From the NCBI GenBank assembly GCA_016744855.1, contig JADGDO010000008.1, positions 62,001 through 126,000 on the forward strand: DNA of 64,000 nucleotides. The letters run 5' to 3'. Positions 50,501 through 60,600 of the stretch are shown here, in pieces. The stretch is from Candidatus Fermentibacteraceae bacterium (lineage in GTDB: Bacteria > Fermentibacterota > Fermentibacteria > Fermentibacterales > JCC-6). Each line of letters opens with the position of its first letter. Within the stretch, counting starts at the first letter, position 1. The notes under the pieces are model-generated. The model was not told the origin of the DNA. It saw nothing but the letters and a program-made list of their open reading frames with translations, and did no database searches. Position numbers and translations under genes: made by a program.

Positions 50501-50587
50501 CTGACTCTAATTGTTGAGCCCTGCATCTATGTTGTTATGGGTAAAAGAATAGCAAAGAGAATTTGCCATACGGACACTGCGAACTAG
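47513..50587 (+). CDS. RND-family efflux pump (AcrB/MdtB-like, HAE1 group)
   Basis: This is a 1024-residue inner-membrane proton-driven exporter. The N-terminus SVRRRITFMMVFIFIIGVGFFG is the first helix; GIDLFPKLEFPMV is the signature following it. GLALAVGMLVDNSIVVLENIYRH (helix 4) has the proton-relay aspartates of the family, and VNNGIVMVDYANQI (helix 10) the corresponding region in the second half. PLLSSFAEKL and FIPILFVPGLAGQMFREM are further conserved parts. Two large periplasmic loops form the porter and docking domains. Typical substrates are drugs, bile acids or hydrophobic compounds. A terminator follows at 50602. Confidence 0.95.
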   Translation: MSLSSVSVRRRITFMMVFIFIIGVGFFGLSKLGIDLFPKLEFPMVIVASTMQGAGPEEMENLVTKYLEEAVSRVENVKEVSSTSSNGSSVVMAEFQWGHSLEAAETDIRRQLDLYGSALPEDTSDPMVLALDPSMQPILFIGLSSPVLDDFALRKLIEDEIEPRLARQEGVGSVSVAGGLIREIQIMVDPAKLQGAGLSISQVVGALAQVRNDKPAGNLDSGGERINIRIESSVTSLDDLEQLVVGNGQSGPVLLRDVAEIVDGEAEVYELIRMNQTPSLFVYIQRRSDANTVNVCQIVQEELDRIGVEYAGQVVPYVMYDQSTFITQSIGNLSTTAVTATVLAFLVLLFFLRSTRGAAIAGSAIPISIVVTFAAMHFFDVDLNMISLAGLALAVGMLVDNSIVVLENIYRHRAMGHSAIDSAIKGSQEVGMAITASTLTTLAVFIPILFVPGLAGQMFREMVLTIVFSLVVSLFVALSLVPLLSSFAEKLIPQHKKGSLGQKIKDGFEKLEKKYNKLVTKMVARKKSTLIITGVVFVASLALVTLIKTEFLPANDDGMIQLNLEAAIGTDLETTSAMAIALEDSISALFDDGDLITLYSQVGTSGGFDAIFGGDKGSYSVEMMLRLVPVNQRSIGQPEYEERLRAYLDEIPGFEYDISGGNMMGGSAIEIKIFGDNLEILSSESERMRDLISNVEGVREAKTSMENMIPELTFKQDYTMLALHGMHPANVSSELSNSFGNSPATIFRENGDEFNVVVQYPEFMRDSREELDFLAVYGSPAANFGRFEERLISTSIRRTNQQRSVTITCDVSGRSLDDVAADVENAITNNNDYNLRVEFGGEMEDQKETFLYLGIAILVAALLVYMVMASQFESLLEPFIIIFTVPMAIIGVTIGLFLTGTPLSVMSLIGVLMLAGIVVNNGIVMVDYANQILCKRKTTLEEAIVEASTTRLRPILMTAITTMLAMTPLALGIGEGAETWAPMAVTVIFGLAAATVLTLIVEPCIYVVMGKRIAKRICHTDTAN

Positions 50588-50601
50588 TTCCAGAATGCTA
50601 T

Positions 50602-50638
50602 GCCCCTACTGTAATATGCAGTGGGGGCTTCCTTCTTC
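50602..50638 (+). terminator. Rho-independent terminator of the efflux operon
   Basis: GCCCCTACTG pairs with CAGTGGGGGC (one T-G pair), loop TAATATG, followed by TTCCTTCTTCT, a pyrimidine-rich but imperfect U-tract. Confidence 0.75.
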
Positions 50639-50677
50639 TCTTTCTCATTGGTACATTATAGAGGGAAGGATAATTAC

Positions 50678-52393
50678 ATGGAAAACGCTTTTGAAGTATA
50701 TGTTCGCGACTATGCAAAAACCGGGATAGTCCTGTATGATCATCAACTGAAATACCTGGACAGCAATCTAGCTTTCACCAATTTTTTCAACTCCTGCTTC
50801 CGCTTCTCATTACCGGATCTTCTTGAACACATATCTGTGAAAGATGATATTCTTTCTCAAATGATGATGTTTATTGAGATGGATCTTGGTGAAAACACTT
50901 GCAACATTGCATACAACTCTGATGGAAACCGTAGAGAATTTGTTGTAAAGCTCTTCGCTAGGGGAGATGGAGCAGAGAGAAAATACATCTGTTCTTTTGA
51001 AGATGTAACTGAGTTTCTTTTCTTCCAAAAAGTGCTAATGCATCGCTCAGACAGCCTTGAGGACCTTGATAGAAATTCTCCTGTAGGGGTTTTCAAAGCT
51101 GCTCTTACCGGTAGTGTTCTTTTCGTTAACACCGGTTTGGTTTCTATGCTCGGGTATAGTAATGAACACGAACTTTACAATATTCCGCTTGCAAAAGTTT
51201 GGGTTACTGTTTCGGATCGAAACAAGCTTCTTGATCTGTTGAAAGAAGAGAAAACCGTAAACAGCTTTGAAACCAGATGGAAAAGGAAAGATGGTAAACC
51301 CTTCTGGGTTTCGCTGACGGCTACCTGTCAGCAAGACAAAGAAGGCAACATTGTATTTTTTGAAGTTGTTGCTATTGATGTCGATGAAAAAAAGAAAGCA
51401 GAGGAAGATCTCAGCCTGCTTCAAAGCAGATTGAATGAGATTATTGACTCAAGAACAACTGAACTTAAAAGAGCCAATGACCTGCTCCTGAAAGAAGTTG
51501 CCGTCAGGCAGAGAGCAGAATCAATCTATTCTGTACTTCATTCTATCGCAGAGGAAACAGTTACAACTCCCTCTCTGAAAGATCTTCTTGAATTCATTCA
51601 CAATCAACTATCAAGAGTGATTCATACACCGAATCTCTATTTCGCATTTTACAATCAAGCTTCAGGTGCATATTCATTCCCTTATTCCGTAGATATTGAA
51701 GACGGTGTTGATGATTTCCTGGGTGTGGAATTCATGAAAGGCAGCCTTACAGATTATGTAAGAACAACAGGTCTGCCCCTTCTGGTTGATGAAGAGATTT
51801 ACTGCAGAATGTTGAAAGAAAAAAAGATTCAAGCCATCGGTTCCCCCAGCGAACAGTGGATGGGGGTACCCCTTAGGGGGCCTGATGGTATCTGGGGTGT
51901 GCTCGTTGTACAAAGCTACACAATGAAAAGTGTTTTCTCTAATACAGATCTGGTTCTTTTCGCTGGTCTTGCAGAAAGCATTTCCATGGCAATTGACAGA
52001 TACAGAACCGAACAGAACCGGAAAAGGCTGGACTCTCTCTACAACACAGTTGTAGACAACCTCCGTCAGGGAGTGCTTATGTGTGACCCTGGTGACAGAA
52101 TTCTCTTTGCAAACGAAGCTTTCTCAAACATCGTTGGAATTCCAGCAGAAAAACTTAAGGGGATGAGTTTTGATTCTCTTCTCTCCTCAAGGGATGCGGG
52201 AAGAACTGCAAGTGTTCGTGAGATGCGCAGTCATGGCACAAGAAACTCCTATCAGATTGCACTGACAAGGCCCGATGGAGAAAAAATACCAGTTACTGTA
52301 AGTGGAATACCTAGATTTGAAGTAGGAGACAGTTTCCTGGGAACTATTGGATTATTTGAGATAATTGAAGAGGGTGAACACCTGCTGGAGTAG
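50678..52393 (+). CDS. PAS-GAF-PAS sensory protein without a recognised output domain
   Basis: This 571-residue cytoplasmic sensor starts at ATG 50678 (AAGGA upstream). Order: a PAS-like region (residues 1-115), a PAS/PAC domain (about 125-245; SPVGVFKAALTGSVLFVNTGLVSMLGY, FETRWKRKDGKPFWVSLTAT, FFEVVAIDVDEKK), a coiled-coil linker (about 245-290), a GAF domain (about 285-450; GVPLRGPDGIWGVLVVQSY) and a C-terminal PAS (about 455-565; DRILFANEAFSNIVGIPAEKL). No histidine-kinase, GGDEF, EAL or DNA-binding domain is present, and no partner gene is adjacent. It may regulate by protein contact. Confidence 0.82.
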   Translation: MENAFEVYVRDYAKTGIVLYDHQLKYLDSNLAFTNFFNSCFRFSLPDLLEHISVKDDILSQMMMFIEMDLGENTCNIAYNSDGNRREFVVKLFARGDGAERKYICSFEDVTEFLFFQKVLMHRSDSLEDLDRNSPVGVFKAALTGSVLFVNTGLVSMLGYSNEHELYNIPLAKVWVTVSDRNKLLDLLKEEKTVNSFETRWKRKDGKPFWVSLTATCQQDKEGNIVFFEVVAIDVDEKKKAEEDLSLLQSRLNEIIDSRTTELKRANDLLLKEVAVRQRAESIYSVLHSIAEETVTTPSLKDLLEFIHNQLSRVIHTPNLYFAFYNQASGAYSFPYSVDIEDGVDDFLGVEFMKGSLTDYVRTTGLPLLVDEEIYCRMLKEKKIQAIGSPSEQWMGVPLRGPDGIWGVLVVQSYTMKSVFSNTDLVLFAGLAESISMAIDRYRTEQNRKRLDSLYNTVVDNLRQGVLMCDPGDRILFANEAFSNIVGIPAEKLKGMSFDSLLSSRDAGRTASVREMRSHGTRNSYQIALTRPDGEKIPVTVSGIPRFEVGDSFLGTIGLFEIIEEGEHLLE

Positions 52394-52398
52394 TGGGT

Positions 52399-54078
52399 CT
52401 ACCTCTCCAGCTTCCTGTGAACATACCTGTGGGGACGATCTGCTGCTGCACCCAGCTTTTTGCGGCGGAACTCGGCATACTCAGTCCAATTTCCGTCGAA
52501 CCAGACGATTTCACCATCTTCGAACGCAAGCAGATGGGTACAAACCCTGTCAAGGAACCATCTGTCATGGCTGATAATCAAAGCGCAACCTGCAAAGTCA
52601 TCGAGACCTTCTTCAAGGGCCCTGAGTGTGTTAACATCAAGATCATTTGTGGGCTCATCAAGAAGAAGAACATTGGAGCCCTCTTTGAGCATCAATGCAA
52701 GGTTCAATCTGTTTCTCTCACCACCGGAGAGAATGCCGACCTTCTTCTGCTGATCTGCACCGGTAAAATTAAACCATGAGCAATAAGCTCTGCTGTTTAC
52801 TTCCCCGGTTTCGCCAAGCTTGATTATATCCTGACCGCCTGAAAGCTGTTCCCAGATGGACTTGTCGGGGTCCAGCCCGGAACGCATCTGGTCAGCATAT
52901 CCAAGAGAAACGGTTTCACCTATTTTCAACTCACCGCTGTCCTGCTTCTCGAGACCTGTCATGAGTCTGAAGAGAGTGGTCTTTCCGGCTCCGTTTGGAC
53001 CGACAATACCCACAATTGCACCGGGAGGTATAGAAAAATTAAGATCACTGAAAAGTAGTTTATCACCAAATGATTTTTTTAGAGATTTTGCATCAACCAC
53101 AACTGAGCCGAGTCTCGGACCGGGCGGGAAAGCAAGTCTGACCTCTTTCACTCTTTCCTTCTGCCCTTCTGCAAGGAGCTTCTCGTAGCGGCTTATCCTG
53201 GATTTGCTTTTTGTGTGGCGCCCCTTGGGGGTCATTCTTACCCACTCCAGCTCCCGCTCAAGAGTTTTTGCTCTTCTGCTTTCTCCCTTTTCCTCCTGGT
53301 TAAGTCTTTTGGCTTTCTGATCAAGCCACTGTGAATAGTTGCCCTTCCAGGGAATGCCTTCGCCCCGGTCAAGTTCAAGTATCCATCCAGCTACATTATC
53401 GAGGAAATAGCGATCATGAGTAACTGCAATAACAGTTCCCGCATACTGCTGCAGGTGTCTCTCCAACCAGGCAACTGTTTCAGCGTCGAGATGGTTTGTA
53501 GGCTCATCCAGAAGCAGAATATCTGGTTTTTGAAGAAGAAGCCTGCAGAGTGCAACCCTTCGCCGTTCGCCACCGGAGAGGTGATCAACAACTTCTTCCG
53601 AAGGAGGGCATCGCAGGGCCTCCATAGCAAGATCAAGGCGTGCATCAAAATTCCAACCGTCAACAGCTTCTATTTTATCCTGAAGAACAGCCTGTCTATC
53701 TGCAAGTTTTTCATAATCGGCATCGGGTTCTGCAAAATCGAGACCGATCTGCTCGTACTCTGCAAGAAGGTCAACAACATCCTGAACACCTTCAGATACA
53801 ATCTCTCGAACAGTCTTTCCATCCTGAAGGAAAGGCTCCTGCTCAAGAAATCCTACGCTGAAACCGGGTGCACAACTGGTATCGCCTATGAAGTTTTCGT
53901 CTACACCGGCAAGTATCCGCAATAGAGTGGATTTGCCGGAACCGTTCAAGCCGATTACACCAATTTTAGCCCCGTAGAAGTAGGAAAGATAGATGTCCTT
54001 AAGGACAAATTTCATTCCATGCTTCTTGGAGACATTGTGCATGGTGTAGATAATCTTTTTGTCGTCTGTTGTTGCCAT
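52399..54078 (-). CDS. ettA: ABC-F translation factor EttA
   Basis: This 559-residue cytoplasmic ABC-F ATPase gates the ribosome E site according to energy state. The start at 54078 gives MATTDDKKIIYTMHNVSKKHG, the usual EttA opening (the TMxxVSK motif). Domain 1 has Walker A GLNGSGKST and signature LSGGERRRVAL; domain 2 has GPNGAGKTT and LSGGERNRLNLA. Both Walker B sites end DEPTNHLD/DEPTNDLD. The linker contains the arginine-rich GRHTKSKSRISRYE region, and there is an EttA-type arm. It ends 5 bases from the convergent sensor gene. Confidence 0.95.
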   Translation of the reverse strand: MATTDDKKIIYTMHNVSKKHGMKFVLKDIYLSYFYGAKIGVIGLNGSGKSTLLRILAGVDENFIGDTSCAPGFSVGFLEQEPFLQDGKTVREIVSEGVQDVVDLLAEYEQIGLDFAEPDADYEKLADRQAVLQDKIEAVDGWNFDARLDLAMEALRCPPSEEVVDHLSGGERRRVALCRLLLQKPDILLLDEPTNHLDAETVAWLERHLQQYAGTVIAVTHDRYFLDNVAGWILELDRGEGIPWKGNYSQWLDQKAKRLNQEEKGESRRAKTLERELEWVRMTPKGRHTKSKSRISRYEKLLAEGQKERVKEVRLAFPPGPRLGSVVVDAKSLKKSFGDKLLFSDLNFSIPPGAIVGIVGPNGAGKTTLFRLMTGLEKQDSGELKIGETVSLGYADQMRSGLDPDKSIWEQLSGGQDIIKLGETGEVNSRAYCSWFNFTGADQQKKVGILSGGERNRLNLALMLKEGSNVLLLDEPTNDLDVNTLRALEEGLDDFAGCALIISHDRWFLDRVCTHLLAFEDGEIVWFDGNWTEYAEFRRKKLGAAADRPHRYVHRKLER

Positions 54079-54291
54079 AGTCGCTATGATAGTAAAACAT
54101 CTCCTTGAGGAACAACTCCCCATTCAAAATCGGGAGTTTTTCTGCTCTATTCTGTCCTGATTTACAGAAGAGAAGGCAAGGATCTTAGGGTGAATGCTCT
54201 TCCATCTCTCAGCTAATGTATTGATATATATTGCGATGGTTATAGCAATCTAGTACAATATGGAAACACACTCAGAGAGGATTTAATTATC

Positions 54292-55557
54292 ATGACTAGG
54301 CTATTGATAGTTCTTATAGCGCTCTGTGCTACTTATGCTGTTGCTCAAGATGGCAGCTATTCCTACTACAATTACTTTCATGATGAATCCATACTTCAAG
54401 GATATTTTACCGATGGTCACTTCCTCGGGGGACCTTTCAGAGTAAACGGTTCTATCATTCTAAAGAGCAGCTCCCCAGGAAGAGACAATGATCCATATTT
54501 CTATAGCTTAACCCTCTCATCAGATTATTACCTCTATGGAGGTCCTTCCGGTCCGCAACTTTCCGTTCCTCACTACGATTACCTTTGGATTGAACCATAT
54601 GAATTGATGGAACAGGGAGCTCCGTGGTTCAACCTTGGAGCAGATCCGCTGCCGTTTAGCGCTGATGAAGTGGATTGGCAAACCGTACGTAGTGCAGCAA
54701 CCAATAACGGCCTCTACCTTACAAGCACCGAAGTGCCGGATGGCTCCAGAATTCTACTTGAAGACGGGCAACTTACCGTAAAAACCAGTGAATATTCTCA
54801 GCCTGTTGTTTACAACCTTTCAGATCTTTCTGAAAAGATTATCTGGATTGAAAATTCTCCAGCTGACAACATATTCCTGAAGGGACACCCCGATTCTCAG
54901 GGTTTTTCAGATGAACTCACTATTGGTACGATGGGAGATATCTTTTTCGCCGGACCCCTTGAATACAACGGTGGCACAGCGGGGATGTTGGGTTTGATTT
55001 CAGTGTACGGCGATGGTGTGATTGCCGACACACCGGGTTCAGACTGGGAAGCCCCTTTCCAGGTTGAAACAGAAGAGAGCTTTGTCTACAGTGCTTCTAT
55101 TCTCTTACTGGAAGGAGAACTTCTTGCAGAAAACTACACAGCACCAACCCCAATGGTTGATTTTACCCTTTATGGTGGAATACAAATGCAGCAGGAAGGT
55201 TATACAAGTACAAGTACTACAGGATTCTCTCTCTGTTTTGAGTACGATGAAAGACTTCTCAATCAAAGCCCCCCTTGCTATCCAGAATATGAAACATCCT
55301 CTATTGAAGGCTCAAACTCTATTTCGTTTGAGTTCGACATGACTGCATCCTGCAATCCAATCCATACCTCTGTTTCTCTTGAATTCTCTGAACCAGGACA
55401 CCTAACTATTTATGACCCTTCAGGAAGAATTGTTGAATCTGCCGGTGTAAGTGGAGAATGGTTCTGGAACAGCAGCTCACTGCCCCCAGGTATTTATGTT
55501 CTACGCGGGTATGGTAAAAGTGGAGCTACCTCATCAATGAAACTTCTAAAACTATAG
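54292..55557 (+). CDS. Secreted beta-rich protein with C-terminal sorting domain
   Basis: This is a 421-residue exported protein of unknown function. A signal peptide (MTRLLIVLIALCATYAVAQ) precedes a repetitive beta-rich body (SIILKSSSPGRDNDPYFYSL, NIFLKGHPDSQGFSDELTIG). The body resembles the FlgN-less DUF4900-like or pilus-accessory proteins, but I do not see a firm match. The last 65 residues are a type IX-like sorting domain (LTIYDPSGRIVESAGV, LPPGIYVLRGYG) ending SMKLLKL. The terminator hairpin in the repeat at 55711 lies 150 bases downstream. Confidence 0.78.
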   Translation: MTRLLIVLIALCATYAVAQDGSYSYYNYFHDESILQGYFTDGHFLGGPFRVNGSIILKSSSPGRDNDPYFYSLTLSSDYYLYGGPSGPQLSVPHYDYLWIEPYELMEQGAPWFNLGADPLPFSADEVDWQTVRSAATNNGLYLTSTEVPDGSRILLEDGQLTVKTSEYSQPVVYNLSDLSEKIIWIENSPADNIFLKGHPDSQGFSDELTIGTMGDIFFAGPLEYNGGTAGMLGLISVYGDGVIADTPGSDWEAPFQVETEESFVYSASILLLEGELLAENYTAPTPMVDFTLYGGIQMQQEGYTSTSTTGFSLCFEYDERLLNQSPPCYPEYETSSIEGSNSISFEFDMTASCNPIHTSVSLEFSEPGHLTIYDPSGRIVESAGVSGEWFWNSSSLPPGIYVLRGYGKSGATSSMKLLKL

Positions 55558-55710
55558 AGAAGCAAATACAGCAGACCCAATTCAATATTGCATTGTTTTA
55601 CTTTTTTCATAGTCAGAGTATCAGGTTGAATCAACTAGCATTAGCTGCTCAGTAGACTTCTAAATCGATCTGAATGCAAAAATATTTACACACAACCGCT
55701 AACCGAGAAT

Positions 55711-55777
55711 CACCCTTAAGCTGTTGATGGGTATGAAAAAGGGGAGCTAATGCTCCCCAAAAAGATGAATGGCTGGC
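55711..55777 (+). repeat. 67-bp direct repeat, distal copy (tRNA-Gln 3' end plus terminator)
   Basis: It matches 61836-61902 with three mismatches. It includes TGGCTGGC (the last 8 bases of tRNA-Gln, reversed) plus the downstream hairpin GGGGAGC...GCTCCCC. The similarity stops abruptly on both sides. Confidence 0.85.
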
Positions 55778-56011
55778 CATCAGTTTGAGAGTTGGAACAC
55801 TTTTGTCTGTTGGTTAATTGCTATCGCCCAATAATAACACTCTTTATTGTGACATTTGCAGATAAACACCCATTCTAAAAATGATCCCAAAAACAGTAAT
55901 CTCTTACCTCCTTCCCCTCATTCAAGACAAACAAAATCAGAATCTCCGATATACATCACTCAGCAACTCATAGAAACAAAGTGAGAGTCAATACTGTCCA
56001 TCTTACGCCTG

Positions 56012-56040
56012 TTGACATCACTGCCCCCCCCCAAGTTATT
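56012..56040 (+). promoter_or_regulatory. TTGACA element followed by a nine-C tract
   Basis: The perfect -35 hexamer TTGACA (56012-56017) is followed by a run of nine C in what would be the spacer, then AAGTTATT as a weak -10. Poly-C or poly-G spacers make promoters phase variable in some pathogens. It lies about 150 bases before the next gene. Confidence 0.35.
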
Positions 56041-56190
56041 GAAATCAAACAGAAGTAATTTTCTTACTAACGAAAAAGCACACTGGTCTTAGCCCAGTCA
56101 AGGGGCAATACTACAGGAAAGGAGTAATTAGTACATAATTCTGCGACTGGAAAATATTTGATAAATTCAATCAAACATCGGAGAAGCACC

Positions 56191-57636
56191 ATGAGGCATA
56201 GAACAAAGAAGAAGTCTAGTAATGCAGTTCTTAGTCTAGCAGTCATTCTCCTCCTGGTATCTTCAGCAAATGCTACCGGTTTTGTTGACAGATTGCATTC
56301 TCTTGCAGAACAAGCCTGGCAGGATGAATACATTCCCGACTCCGGTCTTCCAACAACATCACTCACTGATTATGACAATTTTGAAGTTACCGAACTTTTC
56401 AGAGCAGTAACAATCGAAGATCTGGAAGCATCCATAACAAATGGCTACCCCATGCCTTGGCTGGAAGAGATTCTTAAGGACGAAAGCATCCCATGGGAAG
56501 ACCGCTACTGGCTTGACTGTAGGATGAGAGCCGCAATAGCTCAAAATACTCACACCTTTTTCAATCCTGCTGGAAGTCCAATTCATATTGATGCTGATGC
56601 GGTGTTTCCTGGGGAACTTTACTGGCGAGAGCATATGATTGTTGATCCGGCTGGGTGGGCTGCACAGGAAGGGATTCCGAGACCGACAAATCTTCAAACA
56701 TGGGACATCGGATTGCTCTTGAATTCTTTTGGCAATAGAGTAGGTGAAATTGCTCTGGCTATTCCCATGGCTGTTTCTATTTCCCGGGATGCATCGGTTG
56801 GTGTAGTGCCAAGTGGGGGTAATTGCTGGGATTACCCGAACAGACAACCGTTTGCCTGCTTTCTTTCGCCCGACGGATCATTTCAAGAGATTCCTCTAAG
56901 CAATATTGGAAAGTACGATGTTGCACTATCAGCTGATGGTACAATTGCTGCTTTTTCCTTCACAGATGATCGTATAAGGACAGATGAAGAGCCAATACAG
57001 TACAGCAATGATATTGAACTTTTCAGCGGTTCAGAGGATTTCATTCGTACTGTTGACACCCCAAAACTTGACAGTTCGGAAATGGGAGTCATTACACAAG
57101 ATGGCCTTTTTCTCTCTCATAAGGCCGAACGGGGAATTACCAGCTTGGTAAGTTGTATGACAGGAGAATCAACTATTCTGGAAAAACCTATCTGGGATCA
57201 AAACACTAACAGATTAAGTTTCTCCCCGGATGGAAGCAGTCTTGTTCTCAGCGGAACTACTACAGATAGAATGGTGAACCTGGAGTCAAGAGAACAAACC
57301 ATTCTTCCATTTATAACATTGCGAAATAGCTCTTCTTCCTACTCATCATATGCTTGCGCAAGTAGTACCGGTATAATCTCATCAATAATATATCTAGGGC
57401 ATGGAGAGTCCTTTCGTCGCTATCTGACTCTGGCAAAAAATACAACCCTATTCCATACAGAAGAAATGCTGACAGAGATTCACACTTATCCTCTTGAGGC
57501 AGAGTTTTCCCCGGATGGTTCTTTTCTATTGATAAACCCGCAAGATGCTGCTACAGGTGCACCATCTCCTTATGTTGGAGCCCCACCTGGAGCCTACAAT
57601 CTACCATTGATCGTAATTCAAATTGAGGGTAGGTAA
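56191..57636 (+). CDS. Exported WD40/Tol-Pal-like beta-propeller protein
   Basis: This 481-residue protein starts at ATG 56191 (GGAG upstream). It has a basic N-terminus and a signal peptide (KKSSNAVLSLAVILLLVSSANA). An N-terminal region of about 140 residues with a hydrophilic helical part (DLEASITNGYPMPWLEEILKDE) is followed by propeller repeats of the TolB/PD40 type (ISRDASVGVVPSGG, LSADGTIAAFSFTDDR, LSFSPDGSSLVLSGTT, EFSPDGSFLLINPQD). No enzyme motif is visible. It is 5 bases upstream of the giant M23/FG-GAP protein gene, so the two are probably co-expressed. Confidence 0.78.
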   Translation: MRHRTKKKSSNAVLSLAVILLLVSSANATGFVDRLHSLAEQAWQDEYIPDSGLPTTSLTDYDNFEVTELFRAVTIEDLEASITNGYPMPWLEEILKDESIPWEDRYWLDCRMRAAIAQNTHTFFNPAGSPIHIDADAVFPGELYWREHMIVDPAGWAAQEGIPRPTNLQTWDIGLLLNSFGNRVGEIALAIPMAVSISRDASVGVVPSGGNCWDYPNRQPFACFLSPDGSFQEIPLSNIGKYDVALSADGTIAAFSFTDDRIRTDEEPIQYSNDIELFSGSEDFIRTVDTPKLDSSEMGVITQDGLFLSHKAERGITSLVSCMTGESTILEKPIWDQNTNRLSFSPDGSSLVLSGTTTDRMVNLESREQTILPFITLRNSSSSYSSYACASSTGIISSIIYLGHGESFRRYLTLAKNTTLFHTEEMLTEIHTYPLEAEFSPDGSFLLINPQDAATGAPSPYVGAPPGAYNLPLIVIQIEGR

Positions 57637-57641
57637 TTCTA

Positions 57642-60600
57642 ATGGGAAAAATTACTATACTTGCAATTTTCTCCCTGAGTTTGCTCTCATTTATGGTAAC
57701 TTCTTCATTCGCTAATGAGCCTAATACAATTCCCTGGCCTGTCGGTTCTACTGAAGCAATGATGAACTCAACTAAAACCCTGATGAACAGCTACGGTGAT
57801 CCGCAAAATAGCTGGTCCTCCGGAAGCTTTCACTGCGGTATTGATCTTGATTCCTGGACGGAGCCACCATTGGGAACCACTCTTGTTAGATGCGTACATG
57901 GTGCAAAGGAACCAGCTCCTTGCACTGTAATCATGTCACACGGACCAGATCTCGACTTTACATCCGGACGCATGCAGTACTCTGTTGTAACTACTGAAGG
58001 AACAGGAGAATTCAATCACGAAGATTTTGGCTGGTGCTATGAACACCTTACTAATCCGGAATGGACTGTAACACCTGATAACAACGGATGGCAATTATGG
58101 GAGCAAATCGGTGAAGGTGAGTTGATTGCTTCAATGCATAGTGATCCAAACCCCTACCACACTCACTTCAAATGGGCTGACTGGAATTTCACCAACTGGT
58201 GCTATGTGAATCCTCTTGATTACCTGACACCTTCGGCTACAGGATTAAACTACACCTGGACATTCAATCCTTCAGGATACACAAACACCTTTGAGAGTTT
58301 CTTTCTTGATCAAGCTGTACCGGGAGAATGGCCAGAAAATCCAGGGGCAGTCAACATGCGTGATGAAAACGACCTCAACGGAGCTATCGATGTATTCTTC
58401 GGGTTTGGTCTCAGTGGCGTTGGTCAGACCACAACTGCTCAATGCGGCAGGAATGATCTTGCTCCGGAAAAGATCAAGTGGAATATCCAGCAGGTGACTG
58501 TTTCTGGTCTTGAATTGTTGGTTGAAAAGTTTCTGGTTAACTTCAACTGTCCTCTAAACAACCAATTTAATGAAAAGGTTCAGCAACTGTATTTCAAGTT
58601 CGATCTTGATGAAATGTACTCCTATACATCCGGAGAACACGAGGGGCTGATAGTGTGTCTCTCAAATTGTGGAGACATGCAGGATTTTGATAACATCGGA
58701 ATTGATAATATTGATGAAAATGCATGGCAAACTAACGACAACTATCTGCATTCAGGAGAAACGGATAATCCTGTATTGGCAGCTTTTGCTGATGGTTCAT
58801 ATCAACTGGATGTTACATTATACACCCACGATCCAAGTGTGACATTCCCCCAAAGTATTCCCTGTGAACTCCATAATTTCGCCCCTGCCCTCCGTGAAGT
58901 CAACATTACGGAAGCAACGTCAGATCAGACTGTTTACCACGGTGAATGGGTCCGGAACGACCTTTCTGCTGATCTGTATGTTTCTGTAGATATAAATGTA
59001 GAAGCAGGTACCACTCTTGATGTTGTCTTGACCTTCACAGAAACAATGAATACTTCTTCCATTTCTGCTTGTTTAGGTCCTTTGTCTTTTGCCAATGGAA
59101 CATGGACAAGCTCAGTAGTTCTAAACGACACCTGGACCGGAGAAGTAACAATGCCATCCGAAGGAACTGATGGCTTCTATATTCTCTCTGTGAGTGCAAC
59201 CGACACAGATGGGAACTCTCTTATGAATCCGGAAGGAATCGGTTCAATACCCGATCCTCCTGCACCGGATACACATCATGAAATAGGTATGGGCTTCGGA
59301 GTTGATCTGGACTGGTCAGTTACTCTTCCAGAACCCATCCGAGGATCAATTGCCCTTGATGACATAGATGGTGACGGTTACATGGAACTTGCCGTCCAGA
59401 CAGAAGAGGGCACTGTTCACATTTACAATCATGATGGGTCTGTCTTGTCAGGGTGGCCTAAATCAAACACTGGTTACTATCCTTCATATGATGAGGTTCA
59501 TATCACTCCAGCGCTCGGTGATGTTAATAATGACGGATACATTGATGTGGTTTCCGGATACCATTGTGGCAGCATGGCTTGGAATGCTACAGGAAACACC
59601 CTTTCCGGTTGGCCATTCATGGTTAATGGAGTCGAGTTTGAGGGACAGGATTTCGCTTACTCTTCTCCAGTGCTCTGCAACCTGGACAGTGATGATGCCC
59701 TGGAAGCAGTCGTTTGCAGACAGCTTTACAATTTGCCTTCCAATGGTCCTCCTGAGTCTGTGTTTGCCCTAGATTCAGACGGTAGTGAAATCTGGAGATG
59801 CAATCTTAATCCATCAAACGATGGAGAATCTGTAATAGGCACTCCTGCTGTTCTCGATGTCACGGGAGATGCCACTCCTGAAATTCTTGTATGCTCATCA
59901 TCATCGCCTACAATAAATAAGGGTACAGACGATGAAACTGACGCCTGGTTCTGTGATGGTAGATTGTATTTGTTGTCTGGGTCATCAGGCACAATTCTCA
60001 ACTCAAGCAGCATTATCGGTGAGTATGTTTATGGTTCTCCTGTAGTGGGTGATATTGATGGAGATTCTTCTCTGGAAGTTGTTATATCGTGCTGCCAGAA
60101 TCCTGGAGGTGTGGTTAAATCATATGTCTTCAGTCTCCCCTCTCTCACCCTTGAGCATTCATGGATTATCCCCGGGCCGCTTGGCTCAATGTCATCCGCT
60201 ACAATAGGAGATATTGACAACAGCGGTTCTGTTGATGTTGTAGTAAGCGGATTGAACACTGTCTATGCATGGGACGGAATTACCAAACAACCTTTATTGG
60301 GATTTGATCCTCCGGTAAATATTGGAGGTTGTGCAAGACACGGCATTTCACTGGCCGATATCGATGGTGATGATTTCCTCGAAATTGTCCTTTGCACGAC
60401 TTCGGGCTACCTCACAGCACTTAACCACGATGGAAGCAATTGCGGAGGATTTCCTATATACATTGGCAACTCAATGTCCCAACCGGCAATAGACGATATT
60501 GACGGAGACGGTAGGCTTGAAATCTGCGTAACTAATACTCTTGGTGAAATCATTGTGTACGAAGCTGGAGATAGCTCCTGGCCAGCACTGCTAACATGGC

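Larger units (their letters stand above)
55558..56190. other. 633-base gene-free region
   Basis: No convincing protein gene is seen. The region holds the first copy of the 67-base repeat (55711-55777), whose hairpin GGGGAGCTAATGCTCCCC can act as a terminator, and a run of nine C (56024-56032) after TTGACA (56012-56017). Base composition is more AT-rich than the flanks. Confidence 0.7.

Noticed and set aside
53416-53925. Plus-strand open frame inside ettA
   Set aside because: It lies wholly opposite conserved ABC-F coding sequence and shows no recognisable domain.
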